Shown here in pieces: positions 9,019 to 18,062 of a DNA stretch of 38,740 bases. The position numbers and the translations under genes were made by a program. Origin of the DNA: Thermoplasmatota archaeon. Lineage in GTDB: Archaea > Thermoplasmatota > Thermoplasmata > Thermoplasmatales > Thermoplasmataceae. Position 1 is the first letter of the stretch; each line of letters starts with the position of its first letter. The stretch spans positions 1 to 38,740 of the forward strand of contig JAMDBD010000012.1 of the NCBI GenBank assembly GCA_023484105.1, given 5' to 3'. The notes beneath the pieces were generated by a model, which saw only the letters and a program-made list of their open reading frames with translations, had not been told where the DNA came from and made no database searches.

Positions 9019-9851
9019 GAGATCACCTTAGATCCAACGTTACTTGTTACTGTCTTAATAACATTCACCCCACGTATCAAGGAAAGTGCCTCAATACAAC
9101 TTTCCATGGAACTTCCGTCAGAGAATGCCCCAAAAACCGCAGGACCCTTTCCAGATTGGCCCCAGGCGTATGACCCACTTGCGGCAAAAGCATCACAGAT
9201 ATCTCTGTCAGCAGGGTAAAAGCACTCCATGATCCTACCGTTCATAGCCGCCGCGGAAATGAAGTCTCCCTCTTTCACCATCTTCATCATTCTTTCTACA
9301 ATTTCATCTTCGACAGATCCAGGCTCAATGTCAACGCGAGAGGAATATCTCGCTTTACCGTCCCGATAGGCTAGGACGATGTCCACAGTCCTGACATCAG
9401 AATGAAAAATCTCTGTGAATCGAGCATTGTCTGCAAGCGATACTCCTCCAAAACATGAGGCAAGTATGTCATCATAGCTGCCTGTTCTGGAGATTCCAGC
9501 ATCAATAGAGGCTCGTGCAGCAAGGGCGCACTTTTCGTAAGGGTCCATCTCAACCCCAGCTTCGTGGGAAAGCGCTTCCAAAATGCCAAAAGCAAGTGCG
9601 CTGCTACTCTTAAGGCCATAGCCCTGGGGGATCTCACTCTCAACCCGAATTCCAAAGCTTCTGTCAATGCCAAGAGATTTCCTGTAAAACCTCAAAATGC
9701 CATAAGCGGCATCATGCTTTTTCTCGTCATGTGGAGAAGATGAACCTGTGACTTCAACAGTCATTGGAAGATCCAGGGCAACAGCTGAGCCTATGCCGTT
9801 ATAGAATGCGGAAATAACAGAGAGGCCGCCATTAAGTCTGACCATGGTCAC
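9015..9851 (-). CDS. aroK: Archaeal shikimate kinase (GHMP superfamily)
   Basis: Phosphorylates shikimate with ATP. Archaea use a GHMP-type enzyme unrelated to the bacterial P-loop AroK, and this is that form: the ATP-binding motif GYGLKSSSALAFGI (about residues 72-85) and the C-terminal GQSGKGPAVFG are clear. Length is 278 aa. The GTG start at 9851 overlaps the aroE stop as GTGA; an ATG two codons later is an alternative. Position between aroE and aroA confirms the substrate. Confidence 0.93.
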   Translation of the reverse strand: MTMVRLNGGLSVISAFYNGIGSAVALDLPMTVEVTGSSSPHDEKKHDAAYGILRFYRKSLGIDRSFGIRVESEIPQGYGLKSSSALAFGILEALSHEAGVEMDPYEKCALAARASIDAGISRTGSYDDILASCFGGVSLADNARFTEIFHSDVRTVDIVLAYRDGKARYSSRVDIEPGSVEDEIVERMMKMVKEGDFISAAAMNGRIMECFYPADRDICDAFAASGSYAWGQSGKGPAVFGAFSDGSSMESCIEALSLIRGVNVIKTVTSNVGSKVIS

Positions 9852-10642
9852 TCTTTATCAGCCCCAATAAGTCTTCTGAGATCTTCAGGATCAGGTGTGA
9901 TGTCAAACCAACGCTGAAACGCTTTAACAGCCTGTCCAAGAAACATGTCAAGGCCATTAAGTGATCGCATACCGGCCTTTACCGCCTCCTTGATAAATGG
10001 CGTAACAGGTGGATTGTAAACAAGATCCACGAAGAGATCAGGTTGGCCGATCCTCAGGACCCTGGAGAATGTGCTCATCATCTCTACCTGATATTGAAAT
10101 GGAATTGTGCTAATTATTACGTTACATGTTCCTCTGAAAAGGCTGTACGGCGTGATGCTATCAGAGGACGTTCCGGAGCCTCGCCCTAAAATCTCTATCC
10201 TGGATTCAGGAAAGAGGGATTGCAATGAAAACCTGACAGATCTTGAGGCACCCCCAGATCCAAGTATCACCGTCCTTTCAGGGAATCCTGAAAGACCTGA
10301 TTTTTGCATGAGATAAGTGAATCCATAGACGTCACTGTTAAATCCCATGAATTTTCCCTCATGTACTGTGACAAGGTTGACAGAAAGTGTGGATCTGGCA
10401 ACCTCATCCAGATCATCGCACATCCTGAAGGCAGCCTCCTTGAATGGAGAGGTAACGTTGAACCCGGTCACAGTATCCCTGAAGGCCGATTTCACATACT
10501 GAAGCATATCTTCATCTATCTCGAACGGGAGGTAGACCGCGTCAATTTCATTTCTTGAAAAATATCTGTTGAAAAGCCTGGAACTGAAAGAACGTGAAAG
10601 AGGTTTTCCTATTATGGCGAATGTCTCAGTCAAGTAGGTCAT
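9848..10642 (-). CDS. aroE: Shikimate dehydrogenase
   Basis: NADP-dependent reduction of 3-dehydroshikimate to shikimate. Seen: FNVTSPFKEAAF with the catalytic Lys (K68), GFNSDVYGF (the usual NTDxxGF region), and the nucleotide-binding loop ILGSGGASRSV. The N-terminal substrate motif reads GKPLSRSFSSRLFN, where most family members have a His-Ser and Ser-Pro pattern (xHSxSPxxHN), so this copy is divergent there. Length is 264 aa, normal. The ATG lies inside the end of aroB (17-base overlap), and its stop overlaps the aroK GTG. Confidence 0.9.
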   Translation of the reverse strand: MTYLTETFAIIGKPLSRSFSSRLFNRYFSRNEIDAVYLPFEIDEDMLQYVKSAFRDTVTGFNVTSPFKEAAFRMCDDLDEVARSTLSVNLVTVHEGKFMGFNSDVYGFTYLMQKSGLSGFPERTVILGSGGASRSVRFSLQSLFPESRIEILGRGSGTSSDSITPYSLFRGTCNVIISTIPFQYQVEMMSTFSRVLRIGQPDLFVDLVYNPPVTPFIKEAVKAGMRSLNGLDMFLGQAVKAFQRWFDITPDPEDLRRLIGADKE

Positions 10643-11705
10643 CCAGAAAATTACTGTCCAGCATTTTGCCTATCCATCCCACATCCATCCTGATCACGTT
10701 AGCTCTCTTTCCAGGCAGTGGAAAAGGTATCCTGACCTGGCCGCCGGCAACCTTTTTGTCATTATCCATGTATTTGGCAAGTGAATCAATATTGCTCTGC
10801 AGGGCATCTCTGGACTGCTTAAAAACAGTCAGAAATCTTTTGAGATTTAAAATTACATCAGATGAGTCTGTACCCATCATCTGGACAAGTTTCGCCTCTA
10901 TTAGCATTCCCCAGTATACAGAGTCCCCATGCGACATGGAAAAACCAGAGGATGATTCAAGTGCATGGGCAACCGTATGTCCCATGTTCAGCATCATCCT
11001 GATCCCAAGTCTGTCCCTGAAATCCCTGGATACGTATTCCATCTTCACTTCAGAGCACAGGAAAACCAAAGTTTCCAAATTCGATCTTACTGTCTGCATA
11101 ACATTACCGGATGAAAGAAAAGGTGCGAACTTCTCAGGTTCAAGTATGAAATACTTTATCAGTTCGCCAAGGCCGCTTCTCAACATAATTTCTGACATTC
11201 CACTAAGAAAGAAGACATCGGATATTATCTTTGAAGGAAGGTGAAAAGTACCGATCATATTCTTGTATGCCTGAAAATTAATGCCATTCTTTCCGCCTAT
11301 GGCGCTGTCAATCTGTGCGAGGAATGTGGTGGGTAACGCCACGAAATCAATGCCCCTCTTGAAAATCGATGCGGCAAAGCCCACGGTGTCACCGATGGTA
11401 CCTCCGCCAGCGTATCCGATTGTATCATTGCGATCGACGCGATGTGAAGCAAGTGAGGAAAGTATGCCTGCAAGCCCGTCCATGCTCTTCATACCCTCTC
11501 CGTCTTCAACCTCGATCAGATCAGAGGATGAGAAACTTTCAGCAATATAATCTTTCATCCTCTTCGGAAGTCCGCTCGGCACAAAAATTAGTTTTGGCTG
11601 ACTGTTCATAAGACGGGCACAGTCACCAGCTATGCGTTCTCCGACAGCAATCTCAGTCTCAAGGTTTTCCACAATGAATGATCTGCTTCTCATTGAAACA
11701 ATCAT
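10626..11705 (-). CDS. aroB: 3-dehydroquinate synthase
   Basis: Converts DAHP to 3-dehydroquinate with NAD and a divalent metal; this is the classical AroB, not the archaeal DHQ synthase II. Seen: GGGTIGDTVGFAASIFKRG, PTTFLAQIDSAIGGKNGIN, MNMGHTVAHALE (a metal ligand His) and DKKVAGGQVRIPFP. Length is 359 aa. It is the first gene of aroB-E-K-A(-argS). Start is ATG 11705 or the fifth codon ATG at 11693 (MRSRSF); the latter is better spaced from the AT-rich element at 11721-11732. The pathway enzymes AroD and AroC and a DAHP synthase are not in this window. Confidence 0.93.
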   Translation of the reverse strand: MIVSMRSRSFIVENLETEIAVGERIAGDCARLMNSQPKLIFVPSGLPKRMKDYIAESFSSSDLIEVEDGEGMKSMDGLAGILSSLASHRVDRNDTIGYAGGGTIGDTVGFAASIFKRGIDFVALPTTFLAQIDSAIGGKNGINFQAYKNMIGTFHLPSKIISDVFFLSGMSEIMLRSGLGELIKYFILEPEKFAPFLSSGNVMQTVRSNLETLVFLCSEVKMEYVSRDFRDRLGIRMMLNMGHTVAHALESSSGFSMSHGDSVYWGMLIEAKLVQMMGTDSSDVILNLKRFLTVFKQSRDALQSNIDSLAKYMDNDKKVAGGQVRIPFPLPGKRANVIRMDVGWIGKMLDSNFLDDLLD

Positions 11706-11720
11706 TAATGTCTATCATGG

Positions 11721-11732
11721 TTAAAAGTTAAT
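11721..11732. promoter_or_regulatory. Shared TATA-like element between aroB and the GH15 gene
   Basis: The stretch ttaaaagttaat is AT-rich on both strands and is the only good TATA candidate in the 30-base gap between the divergent starts. If both genes are leaderless, the spacing favours the internal starts ATG 11693 (aroB) and ATG 11757 (GH15) over the outermost ATGs. Confidence 0.4.
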
Positions 11733-11735
11733 ACA

Positions 11736-13607
11736 ATGATCATCTTAACAACAGGAATGTTAGCAGGAAAACCGATTCCCCTGAAAAGCGTGGAAAGGAA
11801 TGGGTACTCACTTATAAAAAATCACGGAATGATTTGCAGCAACAGGACAGCTGCACTTGTATCAATGAATGGAACAATCGACTGGGCATGCATGCCAAAC
11901 TTCAACTCCAATCCGGTCTTTTGTTCAATACTGGATAGGGAAAAAGGAGGATTTTTCAGCATAGCACCGTCTGACAGTGAGGACTATTGGGTGATGCAGC
12001 ATTATCATGATCACACTAACATTCTGATAACGGAGTTCAGCCAGGCAGACGACATCATTCTGAGACTTACAGATTTCATCCCCACCTCTGAATACAGCAC
12101 AATTAACTTCCCTGAGATTCACAGATACATCGAGGTGCCTTTTAGATCTGTACAGGTCAGTATAAGGATAAGACCAGTCTTCGACTTCATGGCGGTGACG
12201 CCAGATCTCAGGAAACAGCGTGAGGGTTATCTGTTTCAGGCTGGGGCAAAAACTCTGGGAGTTTCGTCAGAAATCCCGATGAAAATGGGAAGAGATTCTC
12301 TTTTTGCAAACTTAACGCTCAAAAAGGGCGATCATAAGAGAATAGTTGTGATGCACGGAGTAAAATCTGTGCAGAGGGTGTGGGACTATAAAACATTCGA
12401 ACGGATGGAGGAGACCTCAGAGTACTGGAAAAACTGGGTATCAAACGGGCACTACCCGGCTCTTTACAACAGGGAAACAATCAGATCTGCACTTATCCTC
12501 AAGGGACTATTCTATGAACCCAGCGGTCTGATGGTGGCTGCACCAACGTCAAGTCTTCCAGAGTCAGTTGGCGGCGAGAGAAACTGGGATTACAGATATG
12601 CCTGGATCAGAGACACTGCCTATGTGGTGGAATCTCTATCCCTGCTGGGATACAAAAGGGAGGCAGTGAAGTTTCTCTACGACATTATGGAGATTGTGAA
12701 GAGGCAGAAGAATATTAAAACAATATACCAGATAGACGGCAAAACCTCCATTGAGGAATACACAGTTGATTTTTCAGGCTACCTGAACTCATCACCGGTG
12801 AGGATGGGGAACGCAGCAGTCAGGCAGCTCCAGATCGATGAATATGGAAGCATAGTGAACGCCATCTATTATGCCGCGATGGCTAACAGCCTGGTAAACA
12901 GCTACCTGTGGGATTTTCTCATAGAAACACTCAAAAAACTCTCTAAAATCTGGTATAGAGAGGATTCCTCAATATGGGAATTCAGGACGAAACCCAGGCA
13001 TTACACATATTCTAAGGCAGTAGCATATGTAGCATTCACAAGGGCAATTGAGATAGGGAGGAGAATGGGATTCAGCGGACCTTATTCTGAATGGCATGAG
13101 ACCGCAGAGATGATAAAGGAAAGCATACTCACAAATGCTGTGGATAGCAGAACGGGATCTCTTGTTCAGTACTACGGTGCAAAACACACTGATGCAGCAT
13201 TGCTAAGGCTGCCGCATTTCGGAATCCTTCCTCCTGATCATGAGGTTATGCGGGCAACCATAGAGAGGATAGAAAAGGAGCTTATGACCAGGGACTATCT
13301 GTTCCTGCGGTACAGAAACCCTGACGGCTTCAAAAGCAAAGACAATGCCTTTACACTCCTATCATTCTGGTATGTTGAGGATCTTGTGCTCATGAAGGAA
13401 CGCGACAGGGCAAGAGAGGTCTTTGAACATCTTCTGAAACTCTCAAACCACTTAGGTTTGTATTCTGAGGAGATAGAGCCTGAAACCGGGGATCAAGTGG
13501 GAAATTTCCCGCAGGCAATGAGCCATCTCGGACTTATCCGGGCTGCCAAAAGTCTGAATGAGGTGTTCAGGGGCAGAACGCAATCCAGCAGAAATATTAT
13601 TCAGTAA
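11736..13607 (+). CDS. GH15 family glucoamylase / trehalase
   Basis: A glycoside hydrolase 15 enzyme releasing glucose from alpha-glucans or trehalose by inversion. The GH15 signatures are plain: NRTAALVSMNGTIDWACMP near the N-terminus, GGERNWDYRYAWIRDTAY (about 277-294), SSIWEF with the candidate general acid E415 followed by YTYSKAVAYVAFTRA, and YSEEIEPETGDQVGNFPQA with the candidate base E578 or E579. Length (623 aa) is typical of archaeal members, with the N-terminal super-sandwich domain. No signal peptide, so it is probably cytoplasmic. Thermoplasma GH15 proteins have been reported as trehalases, so trehalose is a serious alternative to starch-type glucans. ATG 11757 is a likely alternative start. 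It overlaps the convergent neighbour by 7 bases. Confidence 0.9.
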   Translation: MIILTTGMLAGKPIPLKSVERNGYSLIKNHGMICSNRTAALVSMNGTIDWACMPNFNSNPVFCSILDREKGGFFSIAPSDSEDYWVMQHYHDHTNILITEFSQADDIILRLTDFIPTSEYSTINFPEIHRYIEVPFRSVQVSIRIRPVFDFMAVTPDLRKQREGYLFQAGAKTLGVSSEIPMKMGRDSLFANLTLKKGDHKRIVVMHGVKSVQRVWDYKTFERMEETSEYWKNWVSNGHYPALYNRETIRSALILKGLFYEPSGLMVAAPTSSLPESVGGERNWDYRYAWIRDTAYVVESLSLLGYKREAVKFLYDIMEIVKRQKNIKTIYQIDGKTSIEEYTVDFSGYLNSSPVRMGNAAVRQLQIDEYGSIVNAIYYAAMANSLVNSYLWDFLIETLKKLSKIWYREDSSIWEFRTKPRHYTYSKAVAYVAFTRAIEIGRRMGFSGPYSEWHETAEMIKESILTNAVDSRTGSLVQYYGAKHTDAALLRLPHFGILPPDHEVMRATIERIEKELMTRDYLFLRYRNPDGFKSKDNAFTLLSFWYVEDLVLMKERDRAREVFEHLLKLSNHLGLYSEEIEPETGDQVGNFPQAMSHLGLIRAAKSLNEVFRGRTQSSRNIIQ

Positions 13608-14119
13608 TTTCTCCTTCTGGCAATAGCTCTCTCCCTTCTTCTTATAATCATGGCGAGAACCAGTAAAGCCGCTCCGGATGGAAGCAGTGCAACTGCAAAA
13701 TCAAGCATCAGAAGGGAGGAATAGGATATGTCGGTCATTGAGGCTGAAAAATTTGCCGTGGCATTGGCATTGTTATGAACAACCAGTTCCCAGTGTCCAG
13801 TATACGGAGCCACTATGACCTTGGAAACTGACGCAATAGTTACGTTGGAATAGTCCATGGAGCTTCCTGAAGGTGTGATCAGGAAAGCCGTGATGTTTAC
13901 ATGGGAAGAGGAGGGAAGTATGGTGTACTCCAGATCGTCTCCTGCCGTAACATTCTTTGAAAAATTGAAATATTGAAATGAATGGTCTGGGAGGCTATGC
14001 TGTCCGAAAGATTGCCCTCCGGATGATATCTGAATTGCTGAAACTGTAAATAGAACAAGAGAAGCTGCGATGAGCACAATGCCCACCCGCATGAGCATAG
14101 TTGGGTTGGGAATTGCCAT
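13601..14119 (-). CDS. Small exported/membrane protein with two membrane segments (172 aa)
   Basis: The N-terminal hydrophobic segment (about 10-29, RVGIVLIAASLVLFTVSAIQ) is followed by an external Ser/Asn-rich beta-like domain of about 100 residues with several N-x-S/T sites, then a C-terminal membrane helix (about 136-160) and an Arg-rich tail (RRRERAIARRRNY). This is a type I-like or hairpin membrane protein with an outside domain. I do not recognise a family. A minus-strand TATA-like sequence about 25 bases upstream of the ATG at 14119 suggests a leaderless mRNA of its own. The 3' end overlaps the GH15 gene by 7 bases. Confidence 0.75.
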   Translation of the reverse strand: MAIPNPTMLMRVGIVLIAASLVLFTVSAIQISSGGQSFGQHSLPDHSFQYFNFSKNVTAGDDLEYTILPSSSHVNITAFLITPSGSSMDYSNVTIASVSKVIVAPYTGHWELVVHNNANATANFSASMTDISYSSLLMLDFAVALLPSGAALLVLAMIIRRRERAIARRRNY

Positions 14120-14168
14120 AAATTGCTAATAAGGTATTGCTTAAAAATGATGTCGATCGTGTGAAACA

Positions 14169-16523
14169 TCAGCCTGATCTCACAGCCACCCCATCAGTGG
14201 CCTCCTCAACTATGATCTTCCTGATCCTGAAAAGTCTTGAGAGCATTTCAGAATCTCTCCTGAGAACCGCCGCATCTCCGGAAACTGTTAGTTCAGGTAT
14301 TTCGGCTGAAAGCGGCAGCTTCATCGATGACTTGAAAGATCTGATCTTGGATATGGCTTCCAGGGTCACGTTAAACCCATGATCTTCGGTATCAAGCCCT
14401 GAAAAATCAGGCCATGGCTCCAGATGAATGCTTGCTTTTTTATCCTCTATGGGTAGGGACTGGTATACTTCCTCGGTTATGAAAGGTATCAGCGGCGCGT
14501 ACATCTTGATAATGCCCAGGAAGACCGAATAGGCAACATTCAAACTCTCCCTGCTACCGCCATAGCGCACCTCTCCCTTCAGTATTTCAAGGTAGTTATC
14601 GCAGAAACCTCCCCAGAAGAATGTGTCAAGTGCAAGCCTTGCCCGGTAGAAGTTATATTCATCCATTGCAGAGGTCACCTCGCTCCATGTGTTCCTGAGT
14701 GCGCTCAGTATCCACTGGTCAAAGGGCTGGCTGGAGCTATAACCAGGCTTTACAGGGACGTCACCGGAAAGCATCTGAAGCAGCCTTGAAACATTGTATA
14801 TTTTTACAGTTAGACGGCGCCCCCTCACAAGTTCCTGGTCGCTTATTCCAATGTCTTCCCAGGGAGAGACCGAGGCGCTCCAGTATCTCACGGCATCAGC
14901 GCCATATTTTGCTATGATCTCACCAGGGGAAATTCCATTGCCCTTGCTTTTGCTCAGCTTCTTTCCCTCAGGATCAGTTACGTTTCCGCTGACGGCGATC
15001 TCTCTCCATGGTATTCTGGAATGGTTAAGGTGTGCCCTGAGTATGGTGGTAAAAGCCCATGTGGAAATTATGTCATGACCCTGGAACCTGCAGCTGAATG
15101 GATAAGCCTCATCCGGAAGGCCGTAATGCTTCATGGCAATGTCTGGAGAAAGAGAGGATGTTGCCCATGTGTCCATCACATCCGTGTCAGGAACAACATT
15201 CTTCCCTCCGCATTCACTGCATGCTGGTGCATTTCCGGGTAACCTCGGATCAATCGGGAGCCTCTGCCTCTCGGCAGTGATTATCGATCCGCAGTCCTTG
15301 CAGTACCAGACAGGAAAAGGTATTCCGTAAAAACGCTGCCGCGAAATGCACCAGTCCCACTTCAGGCCGTTTACCCAGTTTTCGTACCTGATGCGCATGA
15401 AGTCAGGTTTCCATGTTATTTCTCTGCCTCTTTTTATGAGGTCATCCTTAAGGTCAAGGCACTTCACAAACCACTGCCTGCTTATCATTATCTCCACAGG
15501 GGTATCGCATCTTTCATGCACGTTAACAGTATGTGTTATTTTTTTTGTTCCAAGTATAAACCCGGAATTTCTTAGCTCTTCAATCATCCTGCGCCGGCCT
15601 GCGTTGACCGTCATACCTTTTAGAAACCCGGCAGATTCATTGAACAGCCCATCCTCTCCCAGTATCACCCTCAACTGAAGACCGTTTTTCCTCCATATTT
15701 CCAGGTCATTCTGATCACCAAACGTGCAGACCATCTCTGCCCCTGTGCCCTTCTCCTTTTCAACAATATCCTCCTGTATCACCTTCACGAATCTGTCAGT
15801 AAGCGGGACACGGAATGACTTGCCGGAGAGGCCTGCATACCTCTCATCAGATGGATTAACAGCAATTGCAACGCAGGCAAAAAGAAGCTCCGGCCTGGTG
15901 GTTGAGATGACTATATCTTTAGACTCTTCACCCGGGAAACGTATATCTACAAAATCTGTCTCCTTCTCCTTGTTCTTAAGTTCGATCTGTGAGATGGCAG
16001 TGCGGCAGGTAGGGCAGCGATATGATGGCGCCTCCTTCCTGTAGGCCATTCCAGATTCGTATAGGTCAAGGAACCTGTTCTGGGATATGGACATTACCTC
16101 GGAATCTATTGTTCTGTACGAATCATAAAAATCAGCACTGAGTCCGAGTGCCCTCCATCCGGCCATCAGATCAGCCTCTATACGTGAGCTGACTTCCTGG
16201 CACTTTTCTATGAACTCTCCGACGTTATCCTTTCCTCCTCGGATTCCTGTAACCTTTTCAACGTACCGTTCAGTTGGCAGGCCATTATCATCGAATCCCC
16301 ATGGATAAAGCACTCTGAAACCCCTCATCCTTTTGTATCTTGCAACAAAATCCTGATGCGGATAGGAAAAAGCATGTCCCATATGCATGCTGCCAGATAC
16401 CGTCGGAGGAGGAGTATCAATGGAAAACAGACTATCGCCACTCTGCTTTCTGAAGGAATAAAGATCAAGCTTCAGCCATAGGTCAGCTATGTTTTTCTCC
16501 ATCTGAGAGATATCCAGATCCAT
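14169..16523 (-). CDS. valS: Valyl-tRNA synthetase
   Basis: A class I synthetase charging tRNA-Val. HMGH is at residues 47-50 (PTVSGSMHMGHAFS) and KLSKS is near residue 520 (GKKLSKSKGN). The editing (CP1) domain lies between, and two zinc-ribbon-like sites are visible: YRCPTCRTAISQIE, and WYCKDCG followed by PACSECGGKNV, the latter preceding DVMDTWATSS. Length is 784 aa, compact but normal for archaea, lacking the long C-terminal coiled coil of bacterial ValRS. The ATG at 16523 is followed by a well-conserved N-terminus. Divergent from the 141-aa gene. Confidence 0.95.
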   Translation of the reverse strand: MDLDISQMEKNIADLWLKLDLYSFRKQSGDSLFSIDTPPPTVSGSMHMGHAFSYPHQDFVARYKRMRGFRVLYPWGFDDNGLPTERYVEKVTGIRGGKDNVGEFIEKCQEVSSRIEADLMAGWRALGLSADFYDSYRTIDSEVMSISQNRFLDLYESGMAYRKEAPSYRCPTCRTAISQIELKNKEKETDFVDIRFPGEESKDIVISTTRPELLFACVAIAVNPSDERYAGLSGKSFRVPLTDRFVKVIQEDIVEKEKGTGAEMVCTFGDQNDLEIWRKNGLQLRVILGEDGLFNESAGFLKGMTVNAGRRRMIEELRNSGFILGTKKITHTVNVHERCDTPVEIMISRQWFVKCLDLKDDLIKRGREITWKPDFMRIRYENWVNGLKWDWCISRQRFYGIPFPVWYCKDCGSIITAERQRLPIDPRLPGNAPACSECGGKNVVPDTDVMDTWATSSLSPDIAMKHYGLPDEAYPFSCRFQGHDIISTWAFTTILRAHLNHSRIPWREIAVSGNVTDPEGKKLSKSKGNGISPGEIIAKYGADAVRYWSASVSPWEDIGISDQELVRGRRLTVKIYNVSRLLQMLSGDVPVKPGYSSSQPFDQWILSALRNTWSEVTSAMDEYNFYRARLALDTFFWGGFCDNYLEILKGEVRYGGSRESLNVAYSVFLGIIKMYAPLIPFITEEVYQSLPIEDKKASIHLEPWPDFSGLDTEDHGFNVTLEAISKIRSFKSSMKLPLSAEIPELTVSGDAAVLRRDSEMLSRLFRIRKIIVEEATDGVAVRSG

Positions 16524-16599
16524 CGCTCTGGATTTTATTCCACTCTAATTAATATTGTGTTAATTGCAAGTACGGTGAAGAGGGAAAAAAACCGAAGAT

Positions 16600-16608
16600 G
16601 TTTTTAAG
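16600..16608 (+). promoter_or_regulatory. TATA box for the 141-aa gene / dtdA unit
   Basis: The sequence gtttttaag would start transcription near 16630, giving a leader of roughly 40 bases with a Shine-Dalgarno-like ggaaagtga at about 16652-16660 before the ATG at 16670. Confidence 0.45.
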
Positions 16609-16669
16609 AAGAATTGTCCTGATCATTCACCGTCCGGAACATGGAAACAACCGGAAAGTGAATGGATAA

Positions 16670-17095
16670 ATGGTAGAACAGCAATCGTATCTTATCGTGG
16701 AACTGATAGAAAATGCAAACAGAAAACTTAAGAAAGTTTATAACGAAACCCCTCTCATGAATGTCAGGGATATCTTAGACTCCTTCATCCGCGAAAACAG
16801 GAAATGCATTGAAATATTATCAGGGAGATGCGATCAGAAGTATCAGCAGGATTTGCCAATTGATATGCAGAACATGGATCATCTGCTGCCACTGGAAGAG
16901 GCAGATTTCCTGAGCCTATCAAGTGCAATAAGATATGCAGAAAAAATCGAAGTGGATCTCATATCCAATATAGAGAATATGATCACGGAAAAGAAAGTTG
17001 ACATCGACGGAAAATGCCTGTCATATCTTATGACATCTCTCAGGAAGATCTCAAGAAAGATAAGTATTCTTTACAATGATATGATTCAGAAATAG
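16670..17095 (+). CDS. Helical hypothetical protein upstream of dtdA (141 aa)
   Basis: An all-helical, charged protein with no membrane segment. It begins MVEQQSYLIVELIENANRKL and contains two scattered cysteines; the heptad-like spacing of Leu/Ile suggests a small helical bundle. No metal-binding ExxH pairs or nucleotide motifs are visible, and I do not recognise a family. It ends 6 bases before dtdA on the same strand, so the two are almost certainly cotranscribed. A role connected with tRNA quality control is possible only by association. Confidence 0.7.
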   Translation: MVEQQSYLIVELIENANRKLKKVYNETPLMNVRDILDSFIRENRKCIEILSGRCDQKYQQDLPIDMQNMDHLLPLEEADFLSLSSAIRYAEKIEVDLISNIENMITEKKVDIDGKCLSYLMTSLRKISRKISILYNDMIQK

Positions 17096-17101
17096 TACTG
17101 G

Positions 17102-17893
17102 ATGATACCGCTTATATATTCGCAGCAGGATGAGGCTAGCCTGTCCATTGGAAATTTCATAAAGGAAAGCTATTCCGTCGGCGATTCCGGGGTGATCAAT
17201 GGAAAGTACGGTGATTTCATTCTGATGGGGATCAGAGAAAGGCACCTGTATATAGATGCAGAAACCATTGTTTCAGGAATCGCAGGATCTGAAAAGATTG
17301 AGGGGATAGTGTTCCTGTCGAGGCACAGCTCTTCGGCAAGCATAAGTTCAATGACAGTCCATGCCACAGGAAACATCTCAGACGCGAAACTTGGGGGAAA
17401 ACCTAAGACGCTTTCTGTTGCAATGCCTGACCTCATGACTGAAACCCTGAGAAATATGCATGCAAACAACAAAAGAAAGGAGATTCAGGTAACATACGAA
17501 AGCACCCATCATGGGCCGTATTGTCCAAACCCATGTTTTTATCTGGAAATAGGAACAACAGCAAGAGAATGGACAGATAAGGAGATACTGGGCACCGTGG
17601 TCAGCTCACTGTTAAGTTCAGAAAAGAACGGATATGGTAATTTTGTAGGTGTCGGTGGAGGCCACTATGCACCAAAATTCACAGGCTATGTGCTAGGCGA
17701 GAAGATCAACATAGGTCACATCATACCGAAATACCATGGAAACGCAATCACCAGAGAAATTCTGGAGCAATCCATTGAAAAAACTCCAGGCTTCAAGGGA
17801 ATGGTGATGGACTTCAAGGGCTGCAACTCAGATATGAGGACGCTTGTTCGCCAGTTGTCATCTGAAATAGGTTGTGAATTGATAGAGATTTAG
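17102..17893 (+). CDS. dtdA: D-aminoacyl-tRNA deacylase, archaeal/plant type (DTD2, GEK1 family)
   Basis: Hydrolyses D-aminoacyl-tRNAs, keeping D-amino acids out of proteins. Family marks: STHHGPYCPNPCFYLEIG, TAREWTD, and VGVGGGHYAPKFTGYVL, followed by IGHIIPKYH. Length (263 aa) matches the family, which is distinct from bacterial Dtd. The ATG at 17102 comes 6 bases after the stop of the helical protein. Directly downstream, after a fresh promoter, lies the PLP/DUF1611/MurL-like trio, two members of which belong to families tied to D-glutamate chemistry elsewhere; this neighbourhood makes the D-amino-acid theme worth attention. Confidence 0.92.
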   Translation: MIPLIYSQQDEASLSIGNFIKESYSVGDSGVINGKYGDFILMGIRERHLYIDAETIVSGIAGSEKIEGIVFLSRHSSSASISSMTVHATGNISDAKLGGKPKTLSVAMPDLMTETLRNMHANNKRKEIQVTYESTHHGPYCPNPCFYLEIGTTAREWTDKEILGTVVSSLLSSEKNGYGNFVGVGGGHYAPKFTGYVLGEKINIGHIIPKYHGNAITREILEQSIEKTPGFKGMVMDFKGCNSDMRTLVRQLSSEIGCELIEI

Positions 17894-17978
17894 CTGTTTG
17901 AATATCAATATATAAACATATATATATTTACTTGATTATTTTGTAGGACCACGCCGAACTCAGCGTCTGCTGTAAATA

Positions 17979-17997
17979 TGTATCGTTTCATGATACA
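17979..17997. repeat. Inverted repeat abutting the TATA box of the PLP-enzyme operon
   Basis: The half-sites tgtatc (17979-17984) and gataca (17992-17997) are separated by 7 bases and end directly where the TATA region begins. Placement over the BRE/TATA boundary is where archaeal repressors or activators often bind, so it is a candidate operator. No regulator is identified. Confidence 0.4.
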
Positions 17998-18009
17998 ATA
18001 TATTTAAAT
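17998..18009 (+). promoter_or_regulatory. TATA box for the PLP-enzyme / DUF1611 / PP-loop operon
   Basis: The stretch atatatttaaat is a strong TATA candidate; the start of transcription would be near 18028-18030, giving a leader of about 35 bases. That leader contains tctcctgaggaga (a 6-bp inverted repeat around one base) including a gaggag Shine-Dalgarno-like sequence before ATG 18063. If the repeat folds, it could mask the ribosome-binding site. Confidence 0.5.
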
Positions 18010-18062
18010 ACCAATACAAACTCACATCTCTAACAGGTCTCTCCTGAGGAGAACAAAAGAGA

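Noticed and set aside
10594-11244. 216-aa plus-strand frame opposite aroB
   Set aside because: Antisense to a gene with clear DHQ synthase motifs; Ser/Leu-rich shadow translation.
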